Positions 16,652-24,441 of a DNA stretch of 64,000 nucleotides are shown here, one piece after another. The translations under genes and the position numbers were made by a program. The notes under the pieces are model-generated. The model ran no database searches. It saw nothing but the letters and a program-made list of their open reading frames with translations, and was not told where the DNA came from. How positions within the stretch are numbered: position 1 is the first letter of the stretch; each line of letters opens with the position of its first letter. The stretch is from an uncultured Oscillibacter sp. (lineage in GTDB: Bacteria > Bacillota > Clostridia > Oscillospirales > Oscillospiraceae), in NCBI GenBank assembly GCA_910587705.1, contig CAJUMX010000001.1, positions 124,001 to 188,000 of the forward strand, given 5' to 3'.

Positions 16652-16972
16652 ATGCCGGATGGCAACGTTAATATTTTTATGGAGCTACTGGGCGATATTG
16701 TTCAGAAAATTGTATTAGGCTCCATTACTATTGAGGATATAAGGCTCTACATTTGGGAGAAGTTAGAGCCCACTGGTATGCGGGACAGCGAGTGCCTTTT
16801 AGTGACCGACTGCTACTATGCATTAAAACATATTGAGGAAGAACCTATTTCTAAAAATGAATGGATTTATTTTTTAGAATGTTTCAATCATCAGCGGGAG
16901 TATGACATAAAGGAAAAAATAAATTATATCTTAGGTCATCAGCAGGAACCCCCGCCCGTCAATATGGATTAA
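16652..16972 (+). CDS. Putative immunity protein for the Rhs C-terminal toxin
   Basis: 106 residues, acidic and helical, without signal peptide or membrane segment. The ATG lies 5 nt after the Rhs stop, with GGGAGG upstream inside the end of the Rhs gene. Local base composition is AT-rich like the Rhs tip and unlike the GC-rich neighbours, so tip and this gene appear to have moved together. No named immunity family was recognised. Position, size and charge are the basis for the call. Alternative: an orphan regulatory protein. Confidence 0.65.
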   Translation: MPDGNVNIFMELLGDIVQKIVLGSITIEDIRLYIWEKLEPTGMRDSECLLVTDCYYALKHIEEEPISKNEWIYFLECFNHQREYDIKEKINYILGHQQEPPPVNMD

Positions 16973-17012
16973 AAGACATGAGCAGCTTGGTTTAAGGAAT
17001 GGAATGAAACGT

Positions 17013-17525
17013 ATGGAAAAAGTTAAATCCATGGGCTTTATCGCCAGCCTTATGCTCTTGATTTTGGCGGCCGTGATGATCTACCTGTCTATAAAAGGTC
17101 TGCGCACCATCCCGCCCGCCAATACCTATGAGGACAGCGGTCTCCACACCTTTGAGCCCTATTAGGTTCTCCCCATCCAGGTCCAGAACTCCTCCGCCTC
17201 CAGCCGCAGCCGCCGCATAAACCCCACCAAGACCGTCTACATGGTCTATTACCGGGCCACAGACGGCAGCGGCTACCAATGGTCCGACCGGGCCATCACC
17301 CGGGAGCTGGGCCAGGAGACCGTAAAAGCAGGCGTGCCCATCACCCGCCGGGTGCTCAGCGTCTCCGGCGGCCGCACCTACATTACCGTGGAGCCCCAGC
17401 AGACCGCCGCGAGCTACAGCGCCGGACTTCGGCAGAAGTACGTGCTTGCTCTGACGCTGTCGGCGGCGTACATACTGGTTTATCTTTTGATATGGGGCGT
17501 GATGCTGTCGTGGAGACGGCGGTAA
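17013..17525 (+). pseudogene. Two-helix membrane protein gene interrupted by an in-frame TAG
   Basis: A frame starting at ATG 17013 encodes a transmembrane helix (GFIASLMLLILAAVMIYLSI) and then HTFEPY, TAG at 17163-17165, then VLPIQVQNSS. It continues without another stop to a second helix (LALTLSAAYILVYLLIWGVM) and a basic end at 17525. Protein-like composition on both sides of the TAG indicates a single nonsense change, for example CAG to TAG. The part after the stop (from ATG 17241) lacks its own good ribosome site. The layout, two helices enclosing an extracytoplasmic loop, resembles DUF3592-like proteins. Function unknown. Confidence 0.65.
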
Positions 17526-17771
17526 CCGCTCTGGCCGTTTGTCCAGTGTCCCGGACAGTCGCTGCTTTTCAGCAAGCGTCTGCCCGGGGCACAGGCATTC
17601 GGTCTGAAAATTTGAGCATAAGTTTTATGCCGCTAAAGCGCCTCTTCCTGCACGGTAATGGCTCAACCAATTTTGCATACAGAAACAGAAAGCAGTTCTC
17701 TGGATGAGCGGACCTAAACAGGCAGGCCGCCTCTCATCCAGTGACACAAATGGAAAGCGGGTGACCGATGT

Positions 17772-18299
17772 ATGATCATCTATTTGCAGTCGATCGAAGA
17801 CCCTGTAGACAGAGAGAAATTTGAACAGCTTTACAAATTTTACCGCGGATATATGCTCAAACACGCAGCCAAAATATTGAAAAACGAATTTGACGCAGAG
17901 GACGCCGTACACAATGCCTTTCTCAGCATCTCCAAGCATATGGACAAGGTGCAGGACCCATTCAGCAAGGCGACAAAAGGGTATCTCACCATCATCGTGG
18001 AGCGAAAAGCGATTGATCTCTACCGAAAGCGAAACGGGCTGGTAAGTCTGGAGTACGTGGAGGATGAGATCGGTCTTTCATTTCCGCCGCCTGGCGACGA
18101 CGGCCTGGCAAACTGCATTATCAAGCTGTCCCCGAGGTACCGGCATTTTATCATGCTGAAATACCACCACGGATACACCGTAAAGGAAATTGCGGATATG
18201 TTCGGCATAAAGCACGACGCCGCCAGCAAGCTGGACCAGCGTGCAAAGGCCAGGCTGGAGGAGCTGTGCCAAAAGGAGGGCGTCTATGATCTCGGATGA
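17772..18299 (+). CDS. RNA polymerase sigma factor, sigma-70/ECF type
   Basis: 175 residues. Region 2 is recognisable (EDAVHNAFLSISKHMDKV followed by KGYLTIIVERKAIDLYRKR). Region 4 ends the protein: LSPRYRHFIMLKYHHGYTVK, EIADMFGIKHDAASKLDQRA. The 245 nt before it show no gene. The following gene overlaps its end by 14 nt and encodes a membrane protein with a DUF4367-like outer domain. This arrangement is common for Firmicute ECF sigma factors and membrane-bound regulators. Targets could include the small secreted protein gene at 19047 or the Rhs block, but no shared promoter motif could be shown. Confidence 0.92.
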   Translation: MIIYLQSIEDPVDREKFEQLYKFYRGYMLKHAAKILKNEFDAEDAVHNAFLSISKHMDKVQDPFSKATKGYLTIIVERKAIDLYRKRNGLVSLEYVEDEIGLSFPPPGDDGLANCIIKLSPRYRHFIMLKYHHGYTVKEIADMFGIKHDAASKLDQRAKARLEELCQKEGVYDLG

Positions 18300-18963
18300 A
18301 CGGTTGCGTGAAGCGGCGCGAAGGGCGGAGGAAAGCATTCTCGCCAGCCTTCCAGAGCCGGAGGACTGTGAGGCCGTGTTCTCTGCCAGGTTTGAGCGTA
18401 AAATGAGGAAGCTGATTCGCCGCACGGCCCATCCCATTCGATATCGGGTGATGAAGGCCGCGGCGTGTTTCTTGTTAGTCGTGCTTATTGGCGGCGGCGG
18501 CGTACTGACCTTCAACACAGAGGCGCGAGCAGCGTTTCTGGGATGGGTAAGAGAGGTTTATTCTTTCTATTTCGAGTATCACTACACCGGCTCTCAAAAG
18601 GAACTTTCACAAGATACAATTTACTGCCCAACATGGGTGCCAGACGGTTATGACTTGATAGAAAAACTAAAAGCTGGAACTCATTTTGTAGCTATTTATA
18701 GAAATGAGCAGGAAGAAGCTATTATTTTTAATTGTTCAGCAAATGACGAGTCACTAATTTTTCGAATAAAACGAGAAGATGCCCAAATATCTCCAGTAAC
18801 GGTTAATGGTACATCAGCTGATTTGTATTTGGACCAAGATGAAAACAACATCAATTATCTTGTATGGAAAGATGAGGACGCCGAACTAATATTCTGGATT
18901 ATGTCTCCTCTAGAAACTGACGAATTGGTAAAAATAGCCGAAAGTGTAGAGATTGTTTCTTAA
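18286..18963 (+). CDS. Membrane-anchored DUF4367-type protein, probable anti-sigma partner
   Basis: 225 residues from the ATG at 18286, behind AAAAGGAGG and overlapping the sigma factor gene by 14 nt. An N-terminal cytoplasmic helical part (about 1-55) is followed by a single membrane helix (AACFLLVVLIGGGGVLTF). The outer domain contains YCPTWVPDGYDLIEKLKAGT and IFNCSANDESLIF, and ends LVKIAESVEIVS, a pattern typical of DUF4367. No zinc-binding anti-sigma HxxxCxxC motif is visible, so the inhibitory mechanism would differ from ZAS proteins. The last two thirds are distinctly AT-rich, unlike the start. Confidence 0.8.
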   Translation: MISDERLREAARRAEESILASLPEPEDCEAVFSARFERKMRKLIRRTAHPIRYRVMKAAACFLLVVLIGGGGVLTFNTEARAAFLGWVREVYSFYFEYHYTGSQKELSQDTIYCPTWVPDGYDLIEKLKAGTHFVAIYRNEQEEAIIFNCSANDESLIFRIKREDAQISPVTVNGTSADLYLDQDENNINYLVWKDEDAELIFWIMSPLETDELVKIAESVEIVS

Positions 18964-18969
18964 ATTTTT

Positions 18970-19016
18970 TTGCAATTTTACTTGTCCTAATTTATCATGG
19001 ATATCCGTTATATAAT
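18970..19016 (+). promoter_or_regulatory. Promoter candidates before the small secreted protein gene
   Basis: TTGCAA (18970-18975), 17 nt, TATCAT (18993-18998) is a plausible vegetative promoter. A perfect TATAAT at 19011-19016 lacks a well-spaced -35. Confidence 0.4.
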
Positions 19017-19046
19017 TGTGGGTAATACACGAAAGGAGGTGATTTT

Positions 19047-19400
19047 GTGAAAAAAGTCTTTCCACTTTTTCTGCTGTTTATCTTTTTACTGACATCAACA
19101 GTAAATGCTCAAACGGAGCGATTAAGCGGAGATAGCATAAAGTTAACGTTCGAAGGAACAACGGCCTGTTGCAATGTTACGATTGCTTCAACAGATCTTA
19201 AAGGCGACATTTCTGCTACAATCAAATTGATGGATGGTAGTACCTGTATAAACTCTTGGAGAAAGGTTGCTTCCGGATATCTATTCTTCGCAGACAGCAC
19301 GACATCTGTTAAAAAGGGGAAGAGCTACACGCTGACCGTTACATACTCTATTGACGGAGTAACGCAACCCTCTCTTTCAACGTCCGCTACCTGTAAATAA
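19047..19400 (+). CDS. Small secreted protein of unknown function
   Basis: 117 residues from GTG at 19047, which follows an excellent AAAGGAGGTG ribosome site. A signal peptide (MKKVFPLFLLFIFLLTSTVNAQ) should be cut after NA. The 95-residue mature part is beta-rich (Thr, Ser, Val) with four cysteines (ACCNV, STCINSW and a terminal TCK), suggesting one or two disulfides. It has its own promoter-like sequence and a strong terminator, so it is a stand-alone unit. No family was recognised. Being downstream of a sigma/anti-sigma pair, it may be a secreted stress or effector product. Confidence 0.75.
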   Translation: MKKVFPLFLLFIFLLTSTVNAQTERLSGDSIKLTFEGTTACCNVTIASTDLKGDISATIKLMDGSTCINSWRKVASGYLFFADSTTSVKKGKSYTLTVTYSIDGVTQPSLSTSATCK

Positions 19401-19458
19401 CATTCACAAGAGACGAATCCTTACCTTACTGATGTTCAAACACTCCCACTCGCATTTA

Positions 19459-19502
19459 CCTGAGACAAGCATGCCTTGTGCTTGTCTCAGGCTTTTTATT
19501 TT
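19459..19502 (+). terminator. Rho-independent terminator
   Basis: Perfect 12-bp stem (19459-19470 with 19480-19491), 9-nt loop, then CTTTTTATTTT. Confidence 0.9.
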
Positions 19503-19662
19503 CTGGCCAAATGTAACTTTATAATCTGGCACTTACTCGTTATCCATCAGAAAAACTCTAATCGAACCCCAAAAAATTTAATAGGCGTGTCCAAATTTCT
19601 CATCTCAAAACGTTATATTTTATGTAACAGAAAGGTTTTTTAAGCGGAATAGAGGTGCGTAT

Positions 19663-21075
19663 ATGCAGCCTGATCAACCCCAAAAAGATATCCCTTTATC
19701 CGACAGCGCCGTGGACCCGTCGGGCCCCCGCCGCGATCAAAGCGCGGCTCCCACTGTCAGCCTGCCACCGCAAATTGATATCTTCAACCTCAAGGGATTC
19801 CGGTGCCGTTATTCGGCCGCCGACGCTGCGGCAAGCCTTTGGCAGCGGGAAAACACCCTTGTCCGGAGGAATGACGCCCCATCGGTCGCACGCTTGCAGG
19901 CTCGCCTGCGCAGCGGCAATTTCAGGATGACCCCCACCCAAGAGGAGCTTCAAGACTTCCTGATCCGCCTCCGGCGGGACGGACTGGACGGTCAAATGGA
20001 CTGGCTTGGCCTTGCCGCGGAGCTCAAGAGCTTTCAGGATACGCCGGCGGAAGAGCTGGATGAAAGCCTGAACTATATGGCCTCTCGGTACGTCTCTGTT
20101 CTGGACAAGCTGAATCGCAATTACAAGGGCCCTGCGCTGGCAGAGCAAGCGTCCAAGCTGGAGCGCCTATGGGCCGCCGGAACGGCCGGTTTAAGCGGCG
20201 GATACCTCCAGCTCCTACAAAATAGTCTGGGAGTATCCGACGCGGACGCCCAAGCGGTCCAAAGCAGTCTGGACGTTCTTATGGACCAGCGAATCCACGC
20301 ATACCGCGGGGCGGCGGCGCAGGCAAACGCCGCCGCCCAAACCGGACCGGACCGTCTCTGGCTCCAAAACCATGACGCCTATATGGCCGCACGGCTTCGA
20401 GAGGCTATGCCCTTCCCCGAACTGGATTTCATTCCAGACGGAGGAACCTACTCGGTCCATGATCTGACCGCAGCCGGTCAGCTTGCCCAGTCCTACCAAT
20501 CGGAGATCGAAAGCGCCGGTACTGGAGGGCGGAACGAAGCGCAGCTGGCCTTGAACCTCGCCTTTACGGACATGAAAGCGGAAACCCTCATCCAGCAGGG
20601 CCTTGTCAGCGGACAGATGGCCGCGCTTCTGCGCCGTTCACGTCCCCAAGGCCACTCCGCCGCCTTGGACGCTGCCGGCAGATACTTGCTGGCAGCAGCC
20701 CAGCCCAGCCGGGCCATGAGCCCGTCTGCGACCATCGAACGCACCGTCTTTCAGGATATTTACGAGGCCGTGCTGGACGCATACCATCAAAACGGCGGCA
20801 ATGGAGCGGAGGCCATTCGTGCCGGCGTGGCCCTTGGAAAGGCGGCAACGGCCCGGGCCTATGCGAAAAACCCAGCGGCCCGCTGGGGCAAATCCATGGA
20901 ACAGTATTGGGAAGCCTTTTATACCACGCCACCCCTTCAAAAGCAGACACAGGCCGATCAGCAGATCGAGCAGCTGCTCGCCAAAATCGGCTGCTCCCCA
21001 CGCCGGAGCAACTCCACCTACCAAAATTACATCAACGACTGGCAGAGCTTCATAGCCGTCATCGCCAAGGGGTAA
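19663..21075 (+). CDS. Hypothetical protein, 470 residues
   Basis: ATG at 19663 behind AGAGGTG. The first 35 residues are Pro/Ser/Asp-rich and disordered; the remainder is Ala/Leu/Gln-rich and almost entirely helical (for example EELQDFLIRLRRDGLDGQMD, LDKLNRNYKGPALAEQASKL). No signal peptide, membrane segment or repeats were seen. GC content returns to the genome norm after the AT-rich 200 nt upstream. It has its own terminator, so it is a single-gene unit. No family was recognised. A cytoplasmic or secreted structural/effector role beside the Rhs island cannot be decided. Confidence 0.7.
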   Translation: MQPDQPQKDIPLSDSAVDPSGPRRDQSAAPTVSLPPQIDIFNLKGFRCRYSAADAAASLWQRENTLVRRNDAPSVARLQARLRSGNFRMTPTQEELQDFLIRLRRDGLDGQMDWLGLAAELKSFQDTPAEELDESLNYMASRYVSVLDKLNRNYKGPALAEQASKLERLWAAGTAGLSGGYLQLLQNSLGVSDADAQAVQSSLDVLMDQRIHAYRGAAAQANAAAQTGPDRLWLQNHDAYMAARLREAMPFPELDFIPDGGTYSVHDLTAAGQLAQSYQSEIESAGTGGRNEAQLALNLAFTDMKAETLIQQGLVSGQMAALLRRSRPQGHSAALDAAGRYLLAAAQPSRAMSPSATIERTVFQDIYEAVLDAYHQNGGNGAEAIRAGVALGKAATARAYAKNPAARWGKSMEQYWEAFYTTPPLQKQTQADQQIEQLLAKIGCSPRRSNSTYQNYINDWQSFIAVIAKG

Positions 21076-21095
21076 GCTCTCTTTGTAAATAACCG

Positions 21096-21130
21096 CGCCG
21101 CTTGCCTCACAGCTAAGGCAAGCGGCGTTT
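21096..21130 (+). terminator. Rho-independent terminator
   Basis: Perfect 12-bp stem (21096-21107 with 21116-21127) followed by TTT, 20 nt after the 470-residue unknown gene. Confidence 0.8.
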
Positions 21131-21231
21131 CGCATGCCCGGGAAGCCGTGAGCGGAGCCGTGTTTTTTTACAATAAATTACATTTCAATTTAGACAGCCC
21201 TACAAAAATGCGGAAGCTTCCAAATAAACCG

Positions 21232-21292
21232 TTGACTTTTTGCCTTGGGAGAGGGTATGCTAGAGAAAAGAACGAATGAGAACGTTCTCATT
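21232..21292 (+). promoter_or_regulatory. Promoter and palindromic LacI-type operator
   Basis: TTGACT (21232-21237), 18 nt, TATGCT (21256-21261). A perfect 18-bp CG-centred palindrome lies at 21275-21292 (half site AATGAGAAC), just after the predicted start of transcription and touching the ribosome site of the LacI gene. A repressor bound there would block its own operon. Confidence 0.82.
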
Positions 21293-21303
21293 TTGGAGGA
21301 CCT

Positions 21304-22299
21304 ATGCCATCCACAATTATTGACGTAGCCAGAAAATGCGGCTATTCCAAGGCGACGGTCTCAAGGGCCTATACCGAACCGGACCGTGTGAGCGAACGGG
21401 CCAGGAACAAAATCTACGCCGCGGCGAAGAGCCTCAATTACACGCCCAACGCCATCGCCCGGGCCATGGTCCGGCAGCGGACGGAAAACATCGCGTTTAT
21501 CATCCACGAAAAGCAGTCCCCGGCTGTGCTGAACCCCTTTTACTCCCCGATTCTGGAAGCGGTCATGCGGGAGAGCACCCGCCGGAGCTACAGTGTGTTT
21601 GTTGTTACAAACCAGGACGTGCAGCTTCCAAACGGCGATTTGTACATCAAAAAGCAGATGGACGGCGTAATCTTCGTCGGCGAGGCAAACCCCGCGGTGA
21701 TTGTCAAGCTGCGGGAGCTGAACATCCCCGTGGTGCTGCTGAACAATCTCCTGGACATGGAAAATCTCCTGTGTATTACCACCAGCCACTATGAGGGCGC
21801 GGTCAGCGCCGTGAACCACCTCTGTGCCCGGGGACACCGAAGGATCGGCCTGCTGGCCGGCCGCTTCTCTCCCCAGGTCAACGAGGCCCGCTATAACGGA
21901 TACTTCGACACCTTGGCCCAGCAGGGCCTGGAGGCGGATCCCCGCTACGTTTTGGACATCGAGCCCTCGCTGGAGGCCGGAGAACAGGCCATGGCCCGGC
22001 TGTTGACCCTGGAGAAGCGGCCCACCGCTGTGTTCTGCACCAATGACACTGTGGCCGCGGGCGCCATGAAGGCGGTGATCCGGGCCGGACTGCGGATTCC
22101 GGAGGACGTGGCCATTGTGGGCTTCGACGACAGCTCCGTCAGCCGCATCGTGGAACCGGAGCTAACCACAGTCCGCATCGACATGGACCAGATGGGCCGT
22201 CTGGCGGCAGAGAAGCTCTTCAGCCTGATCGACGGAGCTTCTCTGGAGGAGACCAAAATCGTAATCCCTACGGAATTGATCGTGCGGAAATCCAGCTGA
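21304..22299 (+). CDS. LacI family transcriptional regulator
   Basis: 331 residues, ATG behind TTGGAGGA. The N-terminal helix-turn-helix and hinge are clear (TIIDVARKCGYSKATVSRAY, LNYTPNAIARAMV), followed by a periplasmic-binding-like sugar domain with HRRIGLLAG, AVFCTNDTVAAGAMKAV and VAIVGFDDSSVSRIVEPELT. It opens an operon of MBL-fold hydrolase, TTT transporter and PfkB kinase and is probably the operon's repressor, acting at the palindrome overlapping its promoter. LacI-type effectors are usually sugars or nucleosides, which fits the downstream kinase better than a plain tricarboxylate. Confidence 0.94.
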   Translation: MPSTIIDVARKCGYSKATVSRAYTEPDRVSERARNKIYAAAKSLNYTPNAIARAMVRQRTENIAFIIHEKQSPAVLNPFYSPILEAVMRESTRRSYSVFVVTNQDVQLPNGDLYIKKQMDGVIFVGEANPAVIVKLRELNIPVVLLNNLLDMENLLCITTSHYEGAVSAVNHLCARGHRRIGLLAGRFSPQVNEARYNGYFDTLAQQGLEADPRYVLDIEPSLEAGEQAMARLLTLEKRPTAVFCTNDTVAAGAMKAVIRAGLRIPEDVAIVGFDDSSVSRIVEPELTTVRIDMDQMGRLAAEKLFSLIDGASLEETKIVIPTELIVRKSS

Positions 22300-22349
22300 C
22301 ACGGCGAATCCGGGATGATATGAAATCAAAACGGAAAAGAGGTGAATCT

Positions 22350-23333
22350 ATGCGGATTACGATTATCAACGTAGGCTACGGAGACGCCATTCTCTTTCAG
22401 GGTGCGGAGGGCTTCACGGCTCTGCTGGACGGCGGCAGCGCCCTGGATTCGGAATTTGCCGGAGACCCCTATCGCATCCGGGCCGCTGAATACCTGAAAA
22501 GAGAGGCTGTCACGGAGCTGGATGCCGTGTTCATTTCCCACATTCACGAGGATCACGTCTGCGGCCTGGAGGCTGTATTCGACCAGTGCGGGGTAAAACA
22601 GCTTTATGTCCCCTATCCTGTGGAACCGTTTCTCCGGGGCTGCGCACTCCAGCCGGCGCCAGACGCCTTTCGAAGCGTCCCCCTGTACACGAACGCACTA
22701 AACGCCTACCGGCGACTTCTCCTGCGGGCCGAGAAATCCGGAACTCCTATCACGGTGGTCAAACCCGGGGATACCCTCTCCCTGAGCCAGGACCTCACCG
22801 CCCAGGTCTTGGCCCCCAAGCCCGGCACGGTCGAGGCGTACATGACGCTTGTGGAAGAAGCCTATGCCTCCGCCTCCCACGCAGCCGCCGTGACAGAGCG
22901 TCTGGCAAAGCTGGACGCCGCCTCAAACCAGACCAGCATGCTGCTGCGCTTCGAGACGGAAAAAACGGTCTTTTTGTCGGCGGCGGACTGCTGCCCTCGG
23001 GAGTGGAACGAGGTCCCCTCTTTTTTGCTTGAAAATGTAAACGTTCTCAAATTGCCACACCACGGGCAAATCGATTCTATTTCCGAACAATTTATGAGGA
23101 ATATGCCCTTGGCGTACGTTATCACGACCTCTGGCTCAGACCGGCGCTATAACAGCGCCAATCCCCAGGTCTATCAGCGCCTGCAACAGTGGCGGGCGGT
23201 CCACCCTCCGAAATTCCTGTTTTCCGACGAGCGGAGCTACCCTCCCTATTTCTCGCGGCCCGACGGATTTCAAGCCATTGCTCTTGAAATAAATTCCGGC
23301 GTCATCACGCCGAAATTTATAAAAAACAACTAA
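22350..23333 (+). CDS. MBL-fold metallo-hydrolase (ComEC/Rec2-like)
   Basis: 327 residues from the ATG at 22350, placed after AAGAGGTGAATCT; an upstream ATG at 22320 has no ribosome site. The fold begins RITIINVGYGDAILFQGAEG, and the metal motif HxHxDH is SHIHEDHVCGL at about residue 70. Later metal ligands are in SAADCCPREW and LPHHGQIDS. This is the soluble ComEC-C-type pattern but without competence membrane domains. In this operon it may hydrolyse a phosphodiester or (thio)ester of the transported compound. A degenerate copy of the LacI operator lies inside the gene at 23036-23049. Confidence 0.85.
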   Translation: MRITIINVGYGDAILFQGAEGFTALLDGGSALDSEFAGDPYRIRAAEYLKREAVTELDAVFISHIHEDHVCGLEAVFDQCGVKQLYVPYPVEPFLRGCALQPAPDAFRSVPLYTNALNAYRRLLLRAEKSGTPITVVKPGDTLSLSQDLTAQVLAPKPGTVEAYMTLVEEAYASASHAAAVTERLAKLDAASNQTSMLLRFETEKTVFLSAADCCPREWNEVPSFLLENVNVLKLPHHGQIDSISEQFMRNMPLAYVITTSGSDRRYNSANPQVYQRLQQWRAVHPPKFLFSDERSYPPYFSRPDGFQAIALEINSGVITPKFIKNN

Positions 23334-23348
23334 AAGGAGAAAGAAAAG

Positions 23349-24377
23349 ATGAAGAAACTGATGTCTCTGGCTCTCGCGCTCCTCCTGGTCCTGAGCCTGA
23401 CGGCCTGCGGCGGCTCCGGCGGCTCGGACAGCTCCGGCAGCCAGCCCGCCCAAAGCAGCCAGCCCAGCGGCGGCTCCACCACCACGGATTCCAAGTGGCC
23501 CGAAAAGGAAATCAAGATCATCCAGCCCTGGAGCCTGGGCGGCGGCCCCGACGTGATCACCCGGCAGATCGCCTCCTACAGCGACAAGTTCCTGGGCGTG
23601 CCCATGATCGTGGAAAACCACACCGGCGGCTCTGGAACCATCGGCATGAACGACTTCCTGGACGCGGCGGACGACGGCTATACCCTCTTCTGCTGCAACG
23701 GCCCTCTCTTCTCCCTGACCCCCAGCTTCATCAGCGTGGACTACACCATTGAGGACATCAACCCCCTGGTGGGCATCCGTATCACGGAGTTCGTCATCCT
23801 CACCCAGGCCTCCAGCGGCATCACGGACATCCAGGGCCTGATTGACTATGCCAACGCCGGAAACACGGTAAAATACGCCACCACCGGAGGCCCCGGAAAC
23901 GACAGCTTCACCATGATCTCCGCCCTCTTCGCCACTCTGGGCATCGCCTCCGAGGCGGTCCCCTATGACGGCGGACAGGAGGCCATCAACGCCCTGGTGG
24001 GCGGCCATGTGGACGTGGCCATCGGCTCTCCCCCGACCTATCGGGACTATGTGATCAACGGCGAGCTGAACTGCCTGGGCACCTTCATCCCCGAGGGGCT
24101 GGACGTGGACGGCATCGGCCACATCCCCTCCTTCCAGGATCAGGGCATTGACATCGAGTTCACCGGCATGGACTACTTCGCCGTCCGCTCCACCGTGGAC
24201 GCGGAGAAGCAGGAAATCCTCCGGGACTTCGTGCTGAAGGTCTACGCCGAGCCCGACTTCCAGAAATTCATGGCCGACATGGGCATGGCCGCCTGGGAGG
24301 CCGATTCCTCCGAGATTCTGGGCATGGTCGCCTCGCAGACCGAAGCCATGACCAAATACATTCCCCTGGTCCAGTGA
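23349..24377 (+). CDS. Tripartite tricarboxylate transporter substrate-binding protein (TctC/Bug family)
   Basis: 342 residues, ATG behind AAAAGGAGAAAG. A lipoprotein signal ends LSLTACGG, and a Ser/Gly-rich linker follows. The mature start KWPEKEIKIIQPWSLGGGPD matches the Bug opening. VENHTGGSGTIGMNDFLDAA and VPYDGGQEAINALVGGHVDV are family segments. The paralogue at 4711 is clearly different in sequence, so the two systems probably take up different ligands. Its operon partners are a LacI repressor and a sugar kinase, suggesting a sugar acid or phosphorylatable polyol acid as ligand (inference). Confidence 0.93.
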   Translation: MKKLMSLALALLLVLSLTACGGSGGSDSSGSQPAQSSQPSGGSTTTDSKWPEKEIKIIQPWSLGGGPDVITRQIASYSDKFLGVPMIVENHTGGSGTIGMNDFLDAADDGYTLFCCNGPLFSLTPSFISVDYTIEDINPLVGIRITEFVILTQASSGITDIQGLIDYANAGNTVKYATTGGPGNDSFTMISALFATLGIASEAVPYDGGQEAINALVGGHVDVAIGSPPTYRDYVINGELNCLGTFIPEGLDVDGIGHIPSFQDQGIDIEFTGMDYFAVRSTVDAEKQEILRDFVLKVYAEPDFQKFMADMGMAAWEADSSEILGMVASQTEAMTKYIPLVQ

Positions 24378-24441
24378 TTTCAAGGCGCCCCATGTCCGCG
24401 CAAGGGTATGGGGCGCCAAATCCCGAATTGAGGTGAACGCA

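Noticed and set aside
17163..17165. TAG read as a 21st/22nd amino acid (pyrrolysine)
   Set aside because: Only one such codon, in an unconserved membrane protein; nothing in the window suggests pyrrolysine use.
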